Assembly (NCBI GenBank): GCA_963920765.1 | Contig: OY987242.1 | Location: forward strand, 8,396,789-8,460,788 | DNA: 64,000 nucleotides | DNA from: Ulota crispa | Lineage: Eukaryota; Streptophyta; Bryopsida; Orthotrichales; Orthotrichaceae | Direction of reading: 5' to 3' | Shown here: positions 11,178 to 24,389 of the stretch, one piece after another | Position numbering within the stretch: the first letter of the stretch is position 1 | Layout of the letters: every line of letters starts with the position of its first letter | Program-made: the position numbers and the translations under genes | The notes under the pieces: model-generated | Databases searched by the model: none | The model's input: the letters and a program-made list of their open reading frames with translations, nothing else | What the model was told of the DNA's origin: nothing

Positions 11178-11511
11178 AGGGAAAATTTATGGATACCCCT
11201 GAAGTGTCGGCAGTATTTACATAGATACCCCGGCTTTTTCAGAAACTGCACAAATACCCGTTGGACCACAATTTGTAAGTACTTATTTGTTGTGCTTGTA
11301 CTTTCTTTATGACCAATGTTGAAGTAGGGAATGCAATGAAACAAAATAGAAACAATGTGCGCATAAAAGAAGAAGGGAAAGTGGCATGCACAATAGAACA
11401 AATGCCTCAAAATTTTGGTCCAACTATATTTGTGCAATTTCTGAAAAACCAGCCTGGACATCTAGTAATACAAATATGGCAAACTTCAGGGTTATCCATA
11501 AAACTTTCCCT
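11178..11511. mobile_element. MITE with long inverted ends (AGGGAAAATTTATGG)
   Basis: The left end AGGGAAAATTTATGGATACC and the right end (inverted AGGGAAAGTTTTATGGATAA) pair imperfectly for about 100 bp, with TTTTTCAGAAACTGCACAAA on the left matching TTTTTCAGAAATTGCACAAA in the inverted right arm. A related copy is at about 25118-25425. Target duplication not resolved. Non-coding. Confidence 0.6.
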
Positions 11512-11782
11512 TCAAAAAAACTGGGGTAACCTCAGGTAGGCTGCGATCGCAGTAAGAACAAGCGGTAAACATTCTCAGGAATCTATGAATAGTCGAGGCA
11601 CTAGCGTCTCCGTGAAGCTGTCGGGGTACATCTATCTTGATCCCAGTCGATCACCAAACAGTCCATCCCCTGTTTTCGTGCAAGCTTGTGACGAGAGAAT
11701 TTGCTGATCGCTGCGAGTTAGCCTTTCTTGTCTCCAAGCTCGTTGCATTCGATAACTTAGTTCGATCAGGAGCTGCAAAGCA

Positions 11783-12195
11783 ATGGCGAGTAATGCCGGG
11801 GTGTCATGGAAGAGGGAGGGCCACTCGACGGTGTCGGCCCACCTGGTCTGCTCCGACGCTCAGAAGGTGATCGACTTCATGACGGACGTGCTGAATGGCA
11901 CCGTCTTGTTCAACGTGCCGCACTCTGGCAAGGCTGGCGTTATGCACGCGTCCATCCGCATTGACGACACGACAGTGATGATCATGGACGCCGACCAGGA
12001 GCACGCGGCTGTCCCCGTGAGGATGCACGTTTACGTGGAGAATGTGGACAAGACCTACGAGCTGGCTTTGCAGAAGGGCGCGGCGTCGGTGCAGGCGCCC
12101 CCAATGACGAGTTTTACGGAGATCGCATGAGTGCCGTCAAGGATTCCGCGGGCAACACTTGGTGGCTTTCGACGCATAAGGTCGCTGTCAATTAA
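11783..12195 (+). pseudogene. Second VOC/PhnB-like copy, frameshifted in a C run
   Basis: Paralogue of the gene at 7757, with the same order of segments (SDAQKVIDFMTDVLNGTVLF, RIDDTTVMIMDADQEH, VENVDKTYELALQKGAAS). At 12098-12102 a run of five Cs replaces three in the intact copy. The reading frame therefore diverts to MTSFTEIA and stops at 12130, while the proper C-terminus (EFYGDRMSAVKDSAGNTWW ... HKVAVN) continues in another frame to TAA at 12193-12195. Substitutions are otherwise mild and codon structure is preserved, so this is either a very young pseudogene or an assembly error in a homopolymer. If the C run is an error, the protein would be about 137 aa. Confidence 0.8.
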
Positions 12196-13430
12196 ATGTA
12201 GCAAGACTTGATTTTTTTCTTTCGACATTCCTGCGAGTTTGTGCGCCCTCGTCCATTGTTCATATGAATTTAGGTCGGTTGCAACATAAGCCTCTTTTTC
12301 TGAATTGGCGAAAAGTGGTGACGAGCAGAGCTTCTTGCTGGAATCTCGGGGTTTTGTCTCGAGGAAATGTGTGATCTTCAGATTTCAAAGCCGGTATCAT
12401 TTGTGATTCACTATTTGTGAAAAAGCAGAATGAACCGAATTGCCCTTAGTCTTTGGATTGATTGACAGCTGCGTGCTCGTTTCTCAGTGACGGAACTCAA
12501 GGCCATGTCCAGATCTCGGGGGATTGCCAGCACTACTTGATTCCAAAATGTTTTGATGCAAGATTCGGTGTTCTGGTCGTGCCGGTATTTAGTACGGCTT
12601 GTGTAATGGTCGCATGGGTATAAGGTTTGAAATTTGAGTATTGTAGTTTTTTGGATTGACTGTGGAGCTGCTGAAGAAGTGGAGTGACGATCCAAGTCAT
12701 TTGCTGAATTTTGTTTCGATAAAATGTTTGATGTTGTTTGAATTTCTAGCAAGACTGTAACTAGCTAGTGCCGCTTTTGTGTAAGAAGAAGCAGAATTGG
12801 GCATTGCTTAGTACTGGAGAATAGAAACTTGGAATGTTAGACATTGTTCCGAATCGATTTCAAAGTGGACATGGCGTTGAGATCCGCCATTGGAAAGCGA
12901 AAATCTAGCTGTCAATAAATCCAGGGTCTAACATCTTTTGGTGCGAAGCTTGAGCACGTTTCTCACGTTCAGCTCAACTGTTTTTAGTGGTACAAGCAAA
13001 ACAGATTTGAGACCTCTCCCCGGAACCATCTTTCTAGCTGTAAGTTTGGAATGCGAGTACGGTTCGAAACCACCAGCATACTCCCGAGATCGGCATGAGC
13101 TAGCAATTTTTCTTAGTATGACAGATTACAACAGCGCTACATGAATATTTTCGACGTATCACGGACAGGTCAGAACTTATGGACGATCCTGCTAGAGCTA
13201 CAATTATAGAACAAAAGAATAATCTAGAACTGCTTGTGACTCCCTTCCTAGTACACCCTTGTGCGATCGCTGTGCTGGCTAGTAAGGATATCTGTGGCGT
13301 TAGGATCAACCTCAATTTCTTATTCAAGCCCTCTTGCATCCACAGCTCCCTCCAGAATGGAAACAAATGATAAATAATGATTTCTTACTCGGGCTCTGCA
13401 ATTAATTAAACCAGGCCTCGCTCAAAAATT
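12196..13430. other. 3' flank of duplicated VOC block, then intergenic
   Basis: The part up to about 12900 is the downstream half of the duplicated segment. From 12900 to 13430 nothing is recognised; the pectinesterase 3' end lies at 13431. Confidence 0.5.
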
Positions 13431-15548
13431 TCATGCCTCCGTCACCCATAATCCACCGTCGATGTAACCCAGGCTCATAAAAGGGGTGGCCTGAGCAGCA
13501 GTCAGTTCGTGAGACCAAGCAGCTCTGTTGGGATTGTAGGCACCAGGACCGGAGCACTTGTACATCCCATAGAAGACGGTGCTGCAGGAAACACACATTC
13601 ATCAAGATTGAGAATTTTTCCATAACAAATGTGAACTAAAGCATGGAATGTCAATAAAAATTGACGTGGAGCACTTAGAGACAGGATTGTTGAACTGTAG
13701 TACTCTTGATGCCTTTTCAGAGGCGGACTCTAAATCACTGACTGTAATCCAGAAACCATAAAATGGCTAGCAAAAAACTTGACCAGTTTTTAAATCCAAG
13801 TTGGGGAAGAGCTTTCTCACCCTTCTCTGGCAGGATCGCCCCAATTGTACCACCCAACGGGGTTGATGATGTTGGAGAACTCCGTAAAAGCAAACACAAC
13901 ACGGGAATAGGGACCCCACGCGCGTCCAAGGTACACGGTTGCAGGCCCGTTGCCTGTCACTTTGCAATTCACGAAAGAGTACCCCGTATCTTCACTCGAA
14001 CTCTGCCTCTTTTGCGCAGTAAGGGAACCACCAGCTGACGGAATCACTCTCAGCTCACAGTTCTGCAAAAATTTCAACATCCAGAAATAGAGCAGTCATC
14101 GATCCGAACTTCAACCCTAAAACTAGATGACGAAGAAAATCAAAAGACTCTGGTCCAAAGACCACCCATGAATACAGAGTTTCTCGGGATAGACTACTGC
14201 ACGAGGATGCTCGTGGATGCAAATAGTACGAACAACAACTTGGTGTGACCAGCGTGTGCAAGGTCTGTTGGAGGCAGTTCTATCAACAATACTACGCACG
14301 GACAGTTCAAATCCAGGTATGTTTTTTTTATAAATCTGGGTTAGTGGCAAAATAGAAGCTTTTTTTTTATCGTAGAAGCTGTTAAATGGGAGCTGCGAGC
14401 TGATTACCATGTACAACGACTTCCCATCGCCAAAGATGAAATCAACCGACCCCACAATGAGAGAGTCTTTGAAGTAATGGCGTCCTCGGTCGTCGTACAG
14501 AGTGTCTTGCTGCCCATAGAAAGCGCAGCCATAAAATGCGTTGAAATCGCCCGTGGTTCGCAGCGCCACAGCTTGCTGCTGCCCTCCTCCGTTTGGTGGC
14601 GGCGACGCGTTCTGGAAGCCAGCACTGAGAATGTAAGGAAAAAGATCGCAAACCATAGCCGTCTACACTTAAGAGATAACGAATCTAACAAAAGTGACAC
14701 CATTCTAGGGCAATGTGGCACTTTGCTATAGATGCCCACGCTCTAGCTTTCAAAAAAGCCCTAAACTCTGATTGCAACCGTGGTATTGATGGCAAGTGCA
14801 AAATGTTTTAATGATCTGGTCAATGACTCTACGGAGCTCTCTTCATGAGATGGAGACACCGCCATGTCGGCATCAACCTACAGTAGTGTTGACGAGGGTT
14901 AGCTCCTGTACTTCACCTCAAACGAGATGTTTTTCGCTGTGAAGTAAGTAGCGCTGACGCCAAACGTGGATGTGGTGTACGTGGTTCCCGTATCTCCGGC
15001 CGCGTTTTTGGAAGTGATTTTGGTCACATCTCGACCTGCTCCTTGCAATGTGATATGCCACATGCTCTTGGGTACCACAACCCTTTCACTGCGCATTCAA
15101 CAGCACGTTAAATCCAGCTGGGGTCCTCTTTATACCCCCTCCACTTGCACTTGGAGATGAATAGTTATTATATATGATCAGAAATCCTTCGAAGTGAGGC
15201 TACTTACTTGTATGTTCCGGCGTTCACTCGGATGGTAACAGGATCCTTGTTGTGAAGAGGCACAGCGCTGAAGGCTTCATTGATGGTCTTGTAATTCCCA
15301 GCGCCGCTCTGGTCCACCACAATCACTGTCTCTCCGACCTTGCTGGCGTGGCCGCTCACTGTTTTTGCAGCATTCTCTAAAGCAGCTTGCTTGGTGCCCA
15401 CACTGTCGACCCAGCTGTGGAAGCTGGCAATCACTTCCTCTCTACTGGACGGCACTTTGGACGCTGCTGAGTGGGCACTCTGCACGAAGGAAACCATAGA
15501 TACCACCAGAAATACCAACCTCAATAAACCTGCCATTGCGAAAAACAC
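13431..15548 (-). CDS. Pectinesterase, secreted, no pro-domain
   Basis: Five exons read on the minus strand: 15548-15208, 15088-14917, 14611-14408, 14062-13821, 13581-13431, with GT-AG at every junction and a total of 369 codons plus stop. The protein de-esterifies cell-wall homogalacturonan. The N-terminus [20 protein letters not shown] is a signal peptide; an upstream in-frame ATG four codons earlier is the longest choice. There is no PMEI pro-domain, so it is the short type. Family motifs in order: [42 protein letters not shown] (catalytic Asp), [13 protein letters not shown] (Arg and Trp of the substrate site), and a canonical C-terminus [16 protein letters not shown]. Introns are 120-345 bp, phases 2,0,0,2, identical in position to the gene at 57134. 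No defect is seen, so it is probably functional. Confidence 0.93.
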
Positions 15549-16576
15549 AGCGTTGCAGCAAAAATGACCAAAGTCCGTTCAAACGGGCCCACTCAACAAC
15601 TATTCTTGAGCGTTCAACACATCCCTCAACTGGAGCCGTTACCTTGACAGAACACCCACTCTTGGCAACTCATAAACTGTATTTATTGGTGCTTCTCATA
15701 AACTAGTAGCATGCACCCACACGAGCATATTTGTGAAATTGCACGCTAAACTAACGGTACCGCTAGATGGCTCTAGTGCTCCAGCATGTACTTTTCCTTG
15801 CTGGCCTCTTGGCAGGGGCAGAACTTTGTCACCTCGGCATAAACTGATCTGCCACGGTTTTAAAGAGAACCAGCTTAGTTGCCTGTGCCTCATGATGGGG
15901 CACCGTGTGCAATCTCAGCCTCCGTCTGCTCTTTTGGGTTTTTCCACCGGGGTTTTTAATCTCATGACGTTTGAGAGCTGGATGTTTTCCATTGTGCCCT
16001 TCGCTAAAACACGGAAATAAATAAAAAAATCCTAAGTATCGTTTTGTGTACACACCAATTCTTCGGTTAATCTTTACTAGGAGATTTCTCTCCAAGGCTG
16101 GCTCACGTTTACATTATACTCTCGAGGAAATTATACCTCTTGAAGCGTTTCTGTGATGCTTTTCACCATGGCTTTTTTAGGAGTGATGACACTCACTTAG
16201 GCATCTGTGGTGTGTTAAAGCAAAGCTTGCTTTTATGTTTACAGAAACTCTCCTTGACAGAAATGAACCGCCATGGGTAAACAGCAGGTTTGCCATAGAA
16301 ACAGGTGGTGAAAGTACTGGAAAACTAATTTTACATGGGGAAACAATAGGGTTCACTAAATCATCAAAGTGGGGGACTGGGTGTTTTGAAATATATTACT
16401 TATTCATTTTAGATTAGATTTTAAGCTATTGCTCAATTGCATTATGTATCATGAAAGCATAGACATGTTGCTATGAGATTCTGAGTTACAATAATGGTCA
16501 TGAATGTTGCTTGCTCTTTTCTTACTTAATTAACCAGACATAATCTTAGTAGTTAGATCCTACTCAAACCACAGTC
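15549..16576. other. Pectinesterase upstream region, otherwise empty
   Basis: Contains the presumed promoter of the minus-strand pectinesterase. Short frames such as 15733-16020 overlap each other on both strands and show no recognisable domain. Confidence 0.45.
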
Positions 16577-17318
16577 TTAACCCCTAAAGGCCGAAGCCCT
16601 TTTTTTGTGTGAAAATCACTCAAAAATGTCACTTTTGGGGGAATAAGTAGAAAGGTACAAAAAAATATTATTTTTGGAGATCCAACCATAAGATTTTGCC
16701 CTAGACTATGAAAGGTACTTGTTTAAAAAAACTTAGCTCATTCTAGATGTAGAAAAGTGCGATATTGACATTTAAAGTGAAAAAAAAGTTTTTTTTTGTG
16801 CTGCCCAAATATTTCAGAAGTCTTTAATAGTTTCTAAATCAAAAAAAAAAAAATTGCTCTATGCAAAGTTGAGGTTTTTTTTTCCCATGTAGAAAACCAA
16901 GTTAGGTATGCATGGGAGAATTTTCAAATGAATTGGAGGTGTCAATCAAACTTTGTAAAATCTTGTAGTGCCATAAGGTCATGAAATTTGCATATACACT
17001 AGGCAAAGTTGGAGGATTTATATAAAATTCAGAAATTTGAATTACTTTGATCCAAATGGTGCAAGGAAATTTCAAATTTTTATTTTAAAAAAATGCAATT
17101 TTTTTTTTGGAGTTGCCCAATTCTTCCATGTTTTCAGTTATTCATGCATTAACATCTTCAATAAATTTCATAATGAAGAAAAATAGATGCCCACGCAATT
17201 CTTTGAATTCCCTATCTTCCATAATAATTTCAAAAAAGCACACAAAATAAGTTAGCTGTCAGTACATGCCCAAAACTCCACTTGGCCCCCGAGGCACCAC
17301 TTGGGACTTTAGGGTTCA
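16577..17318. mobile_element. TTAA element, long family
   Basis: The left end TTAACCCCTAAAGGCCGAAG is intact (TTAA 16577-16580). The right end GGGACTTTAGGGTTCA is decayed (TTCA in place of TTAA). The interior is shared with 9822-10721 and 23005-23928. Non-coding. Confidence 0.75.
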
Positions 17319-18561
17319 GAAGACATTACAAGACTGTAGAAGGCCAAGATCATGCAACACATCAATGTCGTTGTGTCCAATGCTCTGCCGCCACCTCTAC
17401 ACAGCAGCTACAACAATATAAAAATTTGACTGTCTTTATTTCTGAGGTAAGAGAAACCATCTCCCATGCAAACGAATGTGCGAAATCCGGACAGTGATGT
17501 AACTTATGTGTTTGGGATTCTACAAGCAACCTCATAAGAGACAATATACATCCAGCCAGTACTGAGTGGTTTACAAGAATGCTGGGCTGGCACATGAACA
17601 TGGTGTGTACCAATGAATTGGCATCATATCTATTTCATGGATAATTGTATGACATGCTTGACGGCTATGGTGTAGAGACAAGGATCTCAAAGCTATCCAT
17701 ACTAAGAGAAGAGATTCATGAGTAACATTTTGATGAGGCTGAATACGTCCAAGTATCAGTCTAATTAAATTCGTAGAGTCCCATAAAATTCTCAAACTCT
17801 GATTGGTTGAGGGGTTTGAAAATCGAGATAAATCTATACTAATAATAGGCTTGGTTTCATTAGTTGGGTATTTGGGTGTTAAAATAATAGATTGTAAGGC
17901 GGCTGAGAAACTCATTAATAACTGCATTTGTTGCAGTCAAATTTTCTACCTTACTAATTGGCATTGGATGGGGGGCATGGGCATGTGATGGGTCATGGGC
18001 ATGGAATGGGATGGAATTCTTTGGTGAAACTTATTGAATCTTTTTCTAACTTGAATTTGGAATTCACATATAAAGGGGTGGGGAGGAAGATGAAGAGTCA
18101 AATTGATTTGAATTTAAAATTGAATTTGAGTTTATATTATCCCATGGAATATTTTTTATAAGCATGGGGTGGCCCGATAGCCTTCTGCCAGAACGGCGGG
18201 TGCACAAGTCCACCAATAACTTCATATTACATTTCAAGTTTAAGCTCACTTAGAAAGACCTCTATACCAATACCTTTGGTGATTTTGGCTTTTAAAAGAG
18301 ATATGTGGCTCCAAGAGTTAGGTGTTGCAAAACTAAATACCTCTCTCAAGGGCTCAATTCCAAAAATCTATTTTTTGCATAAAGAGTCTCATTACATTTT
18401 TTATATGTACAGAGTATTATTTTCCCTTTTACATCCCAACAGAGTTGAAGTTAAACTAGAACTTTTAGAGTTGAAAATAGGACATAGTGTGATTGCCCTT
18501 ACTTGGTGAGGTAGTAGCTCAATACAATAACAATTGATTTTCTCTACTCTAATTAATCCCC
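17319..18561. other. Intergenic, nothing recognised
   Basis: Contains a short GGCATGGGCATG-type simple repeat near 17970-18000. No gene seen. Confidence 0.5.
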
Positions 18562-19495
18562 TTAACCTCTAAAGGACCAATTGTCTGTTCAATGGTTAAA
18601 TGAGATTTTGGGCATGTACCTGTGGTCAAACTATTTTGCATGATTTTTTGAAACTTTTGTTGAAGATGGGGAATTCAAAGATCTATTTGGGCATCTAATT
18701 TTTATTCTAATTGATGCCAGGGAGCAAAAGTTATGCCCAAATAAACACAAATTTGGGGACTAGGGGCAGCAAAAAAAATTCTTATAAAAACTTCAAATTT
18801 TTTTTTTTTTTTTTTTTTTTCTCATAGATTATGTCTTTGTCTACATCTAAAGCTTTGATTCATTCCATTTGGACTAGTTATGAGAAAGTTATGGACAATC
18901 TTGTTTTTTGGGCAATTCAAGCATCTTCTTGAAAAAATAACTTATAAACTTCATTTTTGAATGCAATTTTAACACTTTTTCAAAAAAAGTTGTTGGAGAG
19001 CGTGAAGTTTGCTTTTTAGAACAATCTCACTATTGGGATCATTGCATTTCAATTCCATTTCAAGGTTATTATCAATTTAAGTTTTTGTTCAATCTCATAC
19101 CTTCTTCTACCTAATGTTTTTTTAAAGAATGAAAATGAAGTATTCTTTTTTTTTTTAAATTCCCAAGATTACCAACTCAACTTCCCACCATGCAAAAAAT
19201 AGAATTCCAAACTTTGTGGTGCAAATTTTTAAATGAAAAAAGTTCAAAGTTAAATAATCTAGTGAGGCAAGGTGCAAAAAAAGCTATTTTTTACTTTTTA
19301 AATGCAATCATCTTCCAACCTGTAAGGTCAAAGTTCTTGAGTTTTGTATGACACATTCTTATAGTAGTATAGTACAAGATCCTATGGTCAGATATGCAAA
19401 AAGACCGATTTTCAAACTTTTTTACTCTTTGCCATAGAGGTGACAGTTTTGCTTGTCTTTTGACAAAATAAAGGCCATGGTTCTTTAGGGGTTAA
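18562..19495. mobile_element. TTAA element, 934 bp, inverted partner of 20375
   Basis: Ends TTAACCTCTAAAGGACCAAT and, on the other side, CCATGGTTCTTTAGGGGTTAA, inverted with one or two mismatches. Its reverse complement matches 20375-21303 over the full length at an estimated 85-90% by eye. It contains a long T run (18797-18820) and no usable frame. Confidence 0.85.
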
Positions 19496-20374
19496 GAATC
19501 ACTCTGTAGATTGTAATTTTTTAAACAATTAGGTTTCATTGTATTTCTGAAAATGATCATTTTTTCTCTTACTTCAGAATCTGAGTCAAAAGTTTTATAT
19601 GGAGTATAAACCAAAGGATGGAATTCTCTACGCGTATACTTTCCAGTTGCATATATAGTTTATAATGTAAATCTCATCCCTTATGTTGAAGTTTTGTTGG
19701 CCTTTTGTTTTGGCCCTTTTTCTGTGGACCTTGACGGGAAGTGTTACTAATGAGTACATAAAGTGCACACATAAAGCTGACAATTTTTGTTGAGCTGTAA
19801 GTTACCATATGTGTTAAGAATGTGTGCTGGTTATTTCTTGTTGTCAATCTGTCTTTGAATTCACAATCATATGAAACAGTAAACGTACGTTAGGGTCATT
19901 GTCATTCAAACTTGTATTTATAGGTTATCTGTGTAATTTGTATAATTTTTATTTTAAAAAGTATTATAAAGTTGTTGGTTAACAACAAAGAGCAAATTCT
20001 TAACCCACACGTAGTAAAGATATCAATCTATCGGGATTAGGGAGTTAAGTGAAGGTGTAAGCAAGGTAGTAAGTTAAACTTTTTCAGTACCGATGAAATC
20101 AAGATGGAGTACTGAACCGTCTGAACATATTTTCCTCACACTTTCACATTTTGGTTACCCTCAACTAGGGAATGCAGCGGATTTTTTTTTGGCAATTTTT
20201 CGCCAGTTGGCAAAAAAATCTAGCGAATAATACATCATCCTGTCATTTATAGAACAATGGGTTGACGCCATTGCGAATTTGGCAAAAATAGATCTGCCCT
20301 AAAAAATGCCCTGATCGTAAGAGGGAAATGCTAACGTAGTGTCTAGTGGACATATCAATGTTTCTTTTAACCCT
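19496..20374. other. Spacer between inverted TTAA elements
   Basis: About 880 bp of AT-rich DNA. No gene seen. Confidence 0.5.
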
Positions 20375-21303
20375 TTAACCCCTAAAGGACCATGGTCTTT
20401 ATTTTGTCAAAAGACACTCAAAACTACTACCTCAATGGTAAAGTGTAAAAAGTTTGAAAATCAAGCATTTTGCATATCTGACCATAGGATCTTGTGCTAG
20501 ACTACTATGAGAATGTGTCATACAAAACTCAAGAACTTTGACTGCACAAATTGGAAGATATATGCATTTAAGGTGTAAAAAATAACTTTTTTGCACCTTG
20601 CTTGACTAGATTATTTAACTTTGAACTTTTTTAACTTAAAATTTTTGCACCACAAAGTTTGGAATTCTATTTTTGCATGGTGGGAAGTTGAGTTGGTAAT
20701 CTTGGGAATTTAAAAAAAAAAAAGAGTACTTCATTTTCATTCTTTAAAAAAACATTAGGTAGAAGAAGGTATGAGATTGAACAAAAACTTAAATTGATAA
20801 TAATCTTGCAATGGAATGGAAATGCAATAATCCCAATGGTGAGGTTGTTCTAGAAAGCAAACTTCACCCTCACCAACAACTTTTTTTGAAAAAATGTTAA
20901 ACCTGCATTCAAAAATGAAGTTTATAAGGTATTTTTTCAAGAAGATGCTTGAGTTGCCCAAAAAACAAGATTGTCCATAACTTTCTCATAACTAGTCCAA
21001 ATGGAATGAATCAAAGCTTTAGATGTAGACAAAGATATAACCTATAAGGAAAAATAAATAAATTTTTTTTTCAAGTTTTTATAAGAATTTTTTTTGCTAC
21101 CCCTAGTCCCCAAATTTGTGCTTATTTGGGCATGACTTTTGCTCCCTAGCATCAATTGGAATAAAAATTAGATTCTCCAAAAGCTAATGTGTTTTTCTAT
21201 TTTCAAAAAAAGTTTCAAAAAATTAGGACAAAAATTGAGGGTGTAGGTATTTGCCCAAAATCCTATTTGTCCCTCGTAGGGACAATGGTCCTTTAGGGGT
21301 TAA
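20375..21303. mobile_element. TTAA element, 929 bp, best preserved ends
   Basis: Starts TTAACCCCTAAAGGACCATG and ends ATGGTCCTTTAGGGGTTAA: nearly perfect inverted ends of about 18 bp, TTAA on both sides. The short reverse frame 20755-20961 is the only one of note and has no transposase features. This copy defines the family ends best. Confidence 0.88.
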
Positions 21304-23004
21304 AGATCAAGAGACCATATTTTGGTCGCTAGGAGTGGTTTTTGGCCTGTAGGTTGAAATCATTCAATAATTTGGAATTTGGTCTTGAATCACGCATGTG
21401 ATCACAAGAATTTTGTATCCATCTAAAAAGATAACCATGCAATTGGGTATGTGAGTTGACAAATAATGGTGATTATACAATATGACTTCAAAATACGTAT
21501 CCGTTTTTTGTCAAAGATGGATCAAAGCAACAACACAATACATCAAGTATGCAAGAAGAATGTCAAATTTCAATTGCACAATTCTAAAAAAACTCAATTT
21601 GCTTAAGAAATATGCTTGTATTGTTTTCCTATTTGGTAGTAGTATAATTGTAGTATTTGAAGATCTACTAAAATGGTGTTGTCATTTTGGCTTTAAAATA
21701 TGTCATCCTACATTTAAGGCCAATTCTTGATTGCTTTTACCAATCGGATTTTCCATAACAATTATCAAATTTCTTGTAGAATTGTTTTAGGGTAGCAAAG
21801 AAAATGGGATTTTACCCTTTTTGTCCACTTAGCTACACCTTGTGATTGCTATTTTTATTCATTTTGTGTGAAACTAGTCTTGTTGGAAAGGTAGGAAACC
21901 CTTCTTTCTAGAAATGTAAGGCTCTTCTCTATCAAAGCATGCATGAAGTGGTAACATTCAAAACCACACAAGCATGAAACAAAAGAGACTTTCTGCACAC
22001 GGCTCGCTCAATCATTATAATATTTCACCTCCAATAGTAGATCTAGCTAAAATTTTGGTGCTTTAAAGTGAACAAGGTGTACTTCCCATTTGTACGGTTG
22101 GATTACTAAAAATGGGTCCATATTTGAGTTAATTGCACATCTAAACTTACAGCCCCTATTTTTAGTGGATTTTGTGAAAATGGGTGTGGTCCTTAAAGGG
22201 ATAATTGACACATTTTTTGCCAAATTTGTCAATTCAACTAGTAACTTTTCTTCCCTTGAAAAATCATCTTATGATAAGTGGACACAAAGTCATGCTTCAC
22301 CCTCTGTTTTAGTTAAAAGAAACCTTGGGATATACCCATTCCCAAACATTCAAGGGTTTAGGAAAATTTAGGAAAGAAATCCGTAGGGTTAATCTTTCAG
22401 TAAGCTATAATGGAGCATCATTTTTGTGGAAAAATTTATTTTCTAATATTTTATATTAAAAAGAAAAAGTTGCAACTCATAAAGTCCTTAAAAGCAAGTC
22501 TAGACTAATCTTAAAACAATTTGATTGTGTTCTTATAATAACACTTGACAATTCCAGTCCCAACCCTCCCAAATTAGCTTAGTAGCTGACATGTGGCAAT
22601 ATTTGCTTGTGCAAGTAGTGTTCATTGCTCCACTTTGGGTTCAATATTGTATGGTAAAACCCTCAAATCTAAGGTGTGGAATTGGGAGCCGCTTGGGAAT
22701 GGGTGTGTCTACTTTATATTGTGAGAGGGAAATGCTCTATCATGAGAGGGAAATGCTCTATCGTGAGAGGGATCCATGAGCAAGGAGCCTAAATTCTTTT
22801 ACAAAATATCAAATTTCATCTATAATTGTATATATAGGGTCTTGAAACTATACATTTAAAACTTTCATCTCTTGAAAGACTTGCTATTTTTTTAGTTCTT
22901 CAATTGATTTTGAGCTCAAATCTAGTTCCCACTCATAGAATCTTTGTTCAGTGCTCATGGCTCACCATTTTAAGCTCCCAAAATAGCTTTGACCATGATA
23001 ATTG
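21304..23004. other. Intergenic, nothing recognised apart from a short tandem
   Basis: No recognisable coding region. A 21-bp tandem at 22717-22775 is listed separately. Confidence 0.5.
22717..22775. repeat. 21-bp tandem repeat, about 2.8 units
   Basis: Units TATTGTGAGAGGGAAATG(CTC), TATCATGAGAGGGAAATG(CTC) and TATCGTGAGAGGGATCC follow each other directly. Confidence 0.85.
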
Positions 23005-23928
23005 TTAACCCCTAAAGGCCCGTTGTCCCTTCAGGGACCGTTTGGGGTTTGGTCATGTACCTATGAGTAAACTACTTCATGTAATTTTCTGAAACTTTTA
23101 CGGGAGATGGGGAATTCAAAGATTTACGTGGGCATCAAAAAATTTCTTCAATTTGACATTTATTGAAGAAGTTATGCATGTTTTTTTGAAATTTTGGGGA
23201 GGGCTGCCCATCCGGGCAGCCTAAAAACTTCTTTAAAAATTATATATTTTAAAATAAAATTTTGAATTGGTTCTTTAGTTTTTTTCATACATGAGAAGCT
23301 TTGAATCATTCAATTTCAATCAATGACATGAAAGTTATAAGGAGTTTTTGTTTGCAAGTTGTTATGGATTCTCTACTCTAAAATAAACTTTGAAGTCCTT
23401 TGTTTTACTCAATTTTCATTATTTTGGAAAAAAAAACTAAACTAAAGGAAGTACATTGTTTAATACAACATTATCACCATTGGGATTTGCATTTTTCATT
23501 TCAATAATTAAATTCTTAACAATTTAGTATTTTGACCCATTCTCTCTTCTTTTTACTTATTGATTTTTCTTATGTGTTGTATAGTTCCAATTGATTTGAA
23601 AATTCTCCCAAACATACCTAACTTGGTCTTCTACATGGGAAAAAAAACCTCAACTTTGCGTAGAGCAAATTTTTTGATAAAGGAGTGGTTAACAATTTCT
23701 GAAATTTTTGGGCAGTATGAAAAAACAAATTTCCTTCACTTTGCATGTATATATCTCACTCCTTTTCATTTGAAATAAGCTCAATTTTTTTTCCCAAGTA
23801 CCTCATATTGTCTAGAGCAAGATCTTACAATTGGATTAGAAAAAAAAAAAAAAAAAAACTTTCATCCCCAAAAGTGGCAGCTTTCATTGTTTTTCACGGA
23901 AAAAATAGCCTGGGCCTTTAGGGGTTAA
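23005..23928. mobile_element. TTAA element, long family, 924 bp
   Basis: Ends TTAACCCCTAAAGGCCCGTT and GCCTGGGCCTTTAGGGGTTAA. The interior in inverse orientation matches 16577-17318 and 9822-10721, and also shares a block with 61247-62457 (ATGGATTCTCTACTCTAAAA and its inverse). Non-coding. Confidence 0.85.
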
Positions 23929-24389
23929 AGTCAGAGCATGTATGAGACGAGTGCGCAATACGTAGTGCATTATTAGAGATGCTGAAGTGTCTTAACTTAC
24001 CTCATAAAATGCAGACAAATTCACTTAGAATTCTAAAGTTTCTGAAGAGTACGAACTTCTAATTCCAACCTGGTGATTATGGAGCCTGTACCAAGCAAGC
24101 CAATGTCAACTGTATCTTGGAGTTCCTGCTCAATGGGAGTAAGCTTAGCAGCTTCCAAACCACTCCAATGCTTTTTTGGAATGGTTTTCACAAGTCTACG
24201 TTCTTCCATTTTTTCTCAATTTGGATTCATATACGCGGCATTAAATTACCAAAAGCTCCTGAAAGTACTCACAGGAACACATTAATGTCACATGAATTAA
24301 CACGTGCGTAAAAAAAACATCATTCTCTAGCAGATTTCCTTCAAACTTTCCACATGGAATTTGATATCGGTCAATGAAAGTGAACTCAT

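Noticed and set aside
11309-11539. 76-codon frame
   Set aside because: Lies inside a non-coding inverted-repeat element.
18797-18820. Long T run
   Set aside because: Simple homopolymer within a TTAA element; no sign of a retroposed poly-A tail with target duplication.
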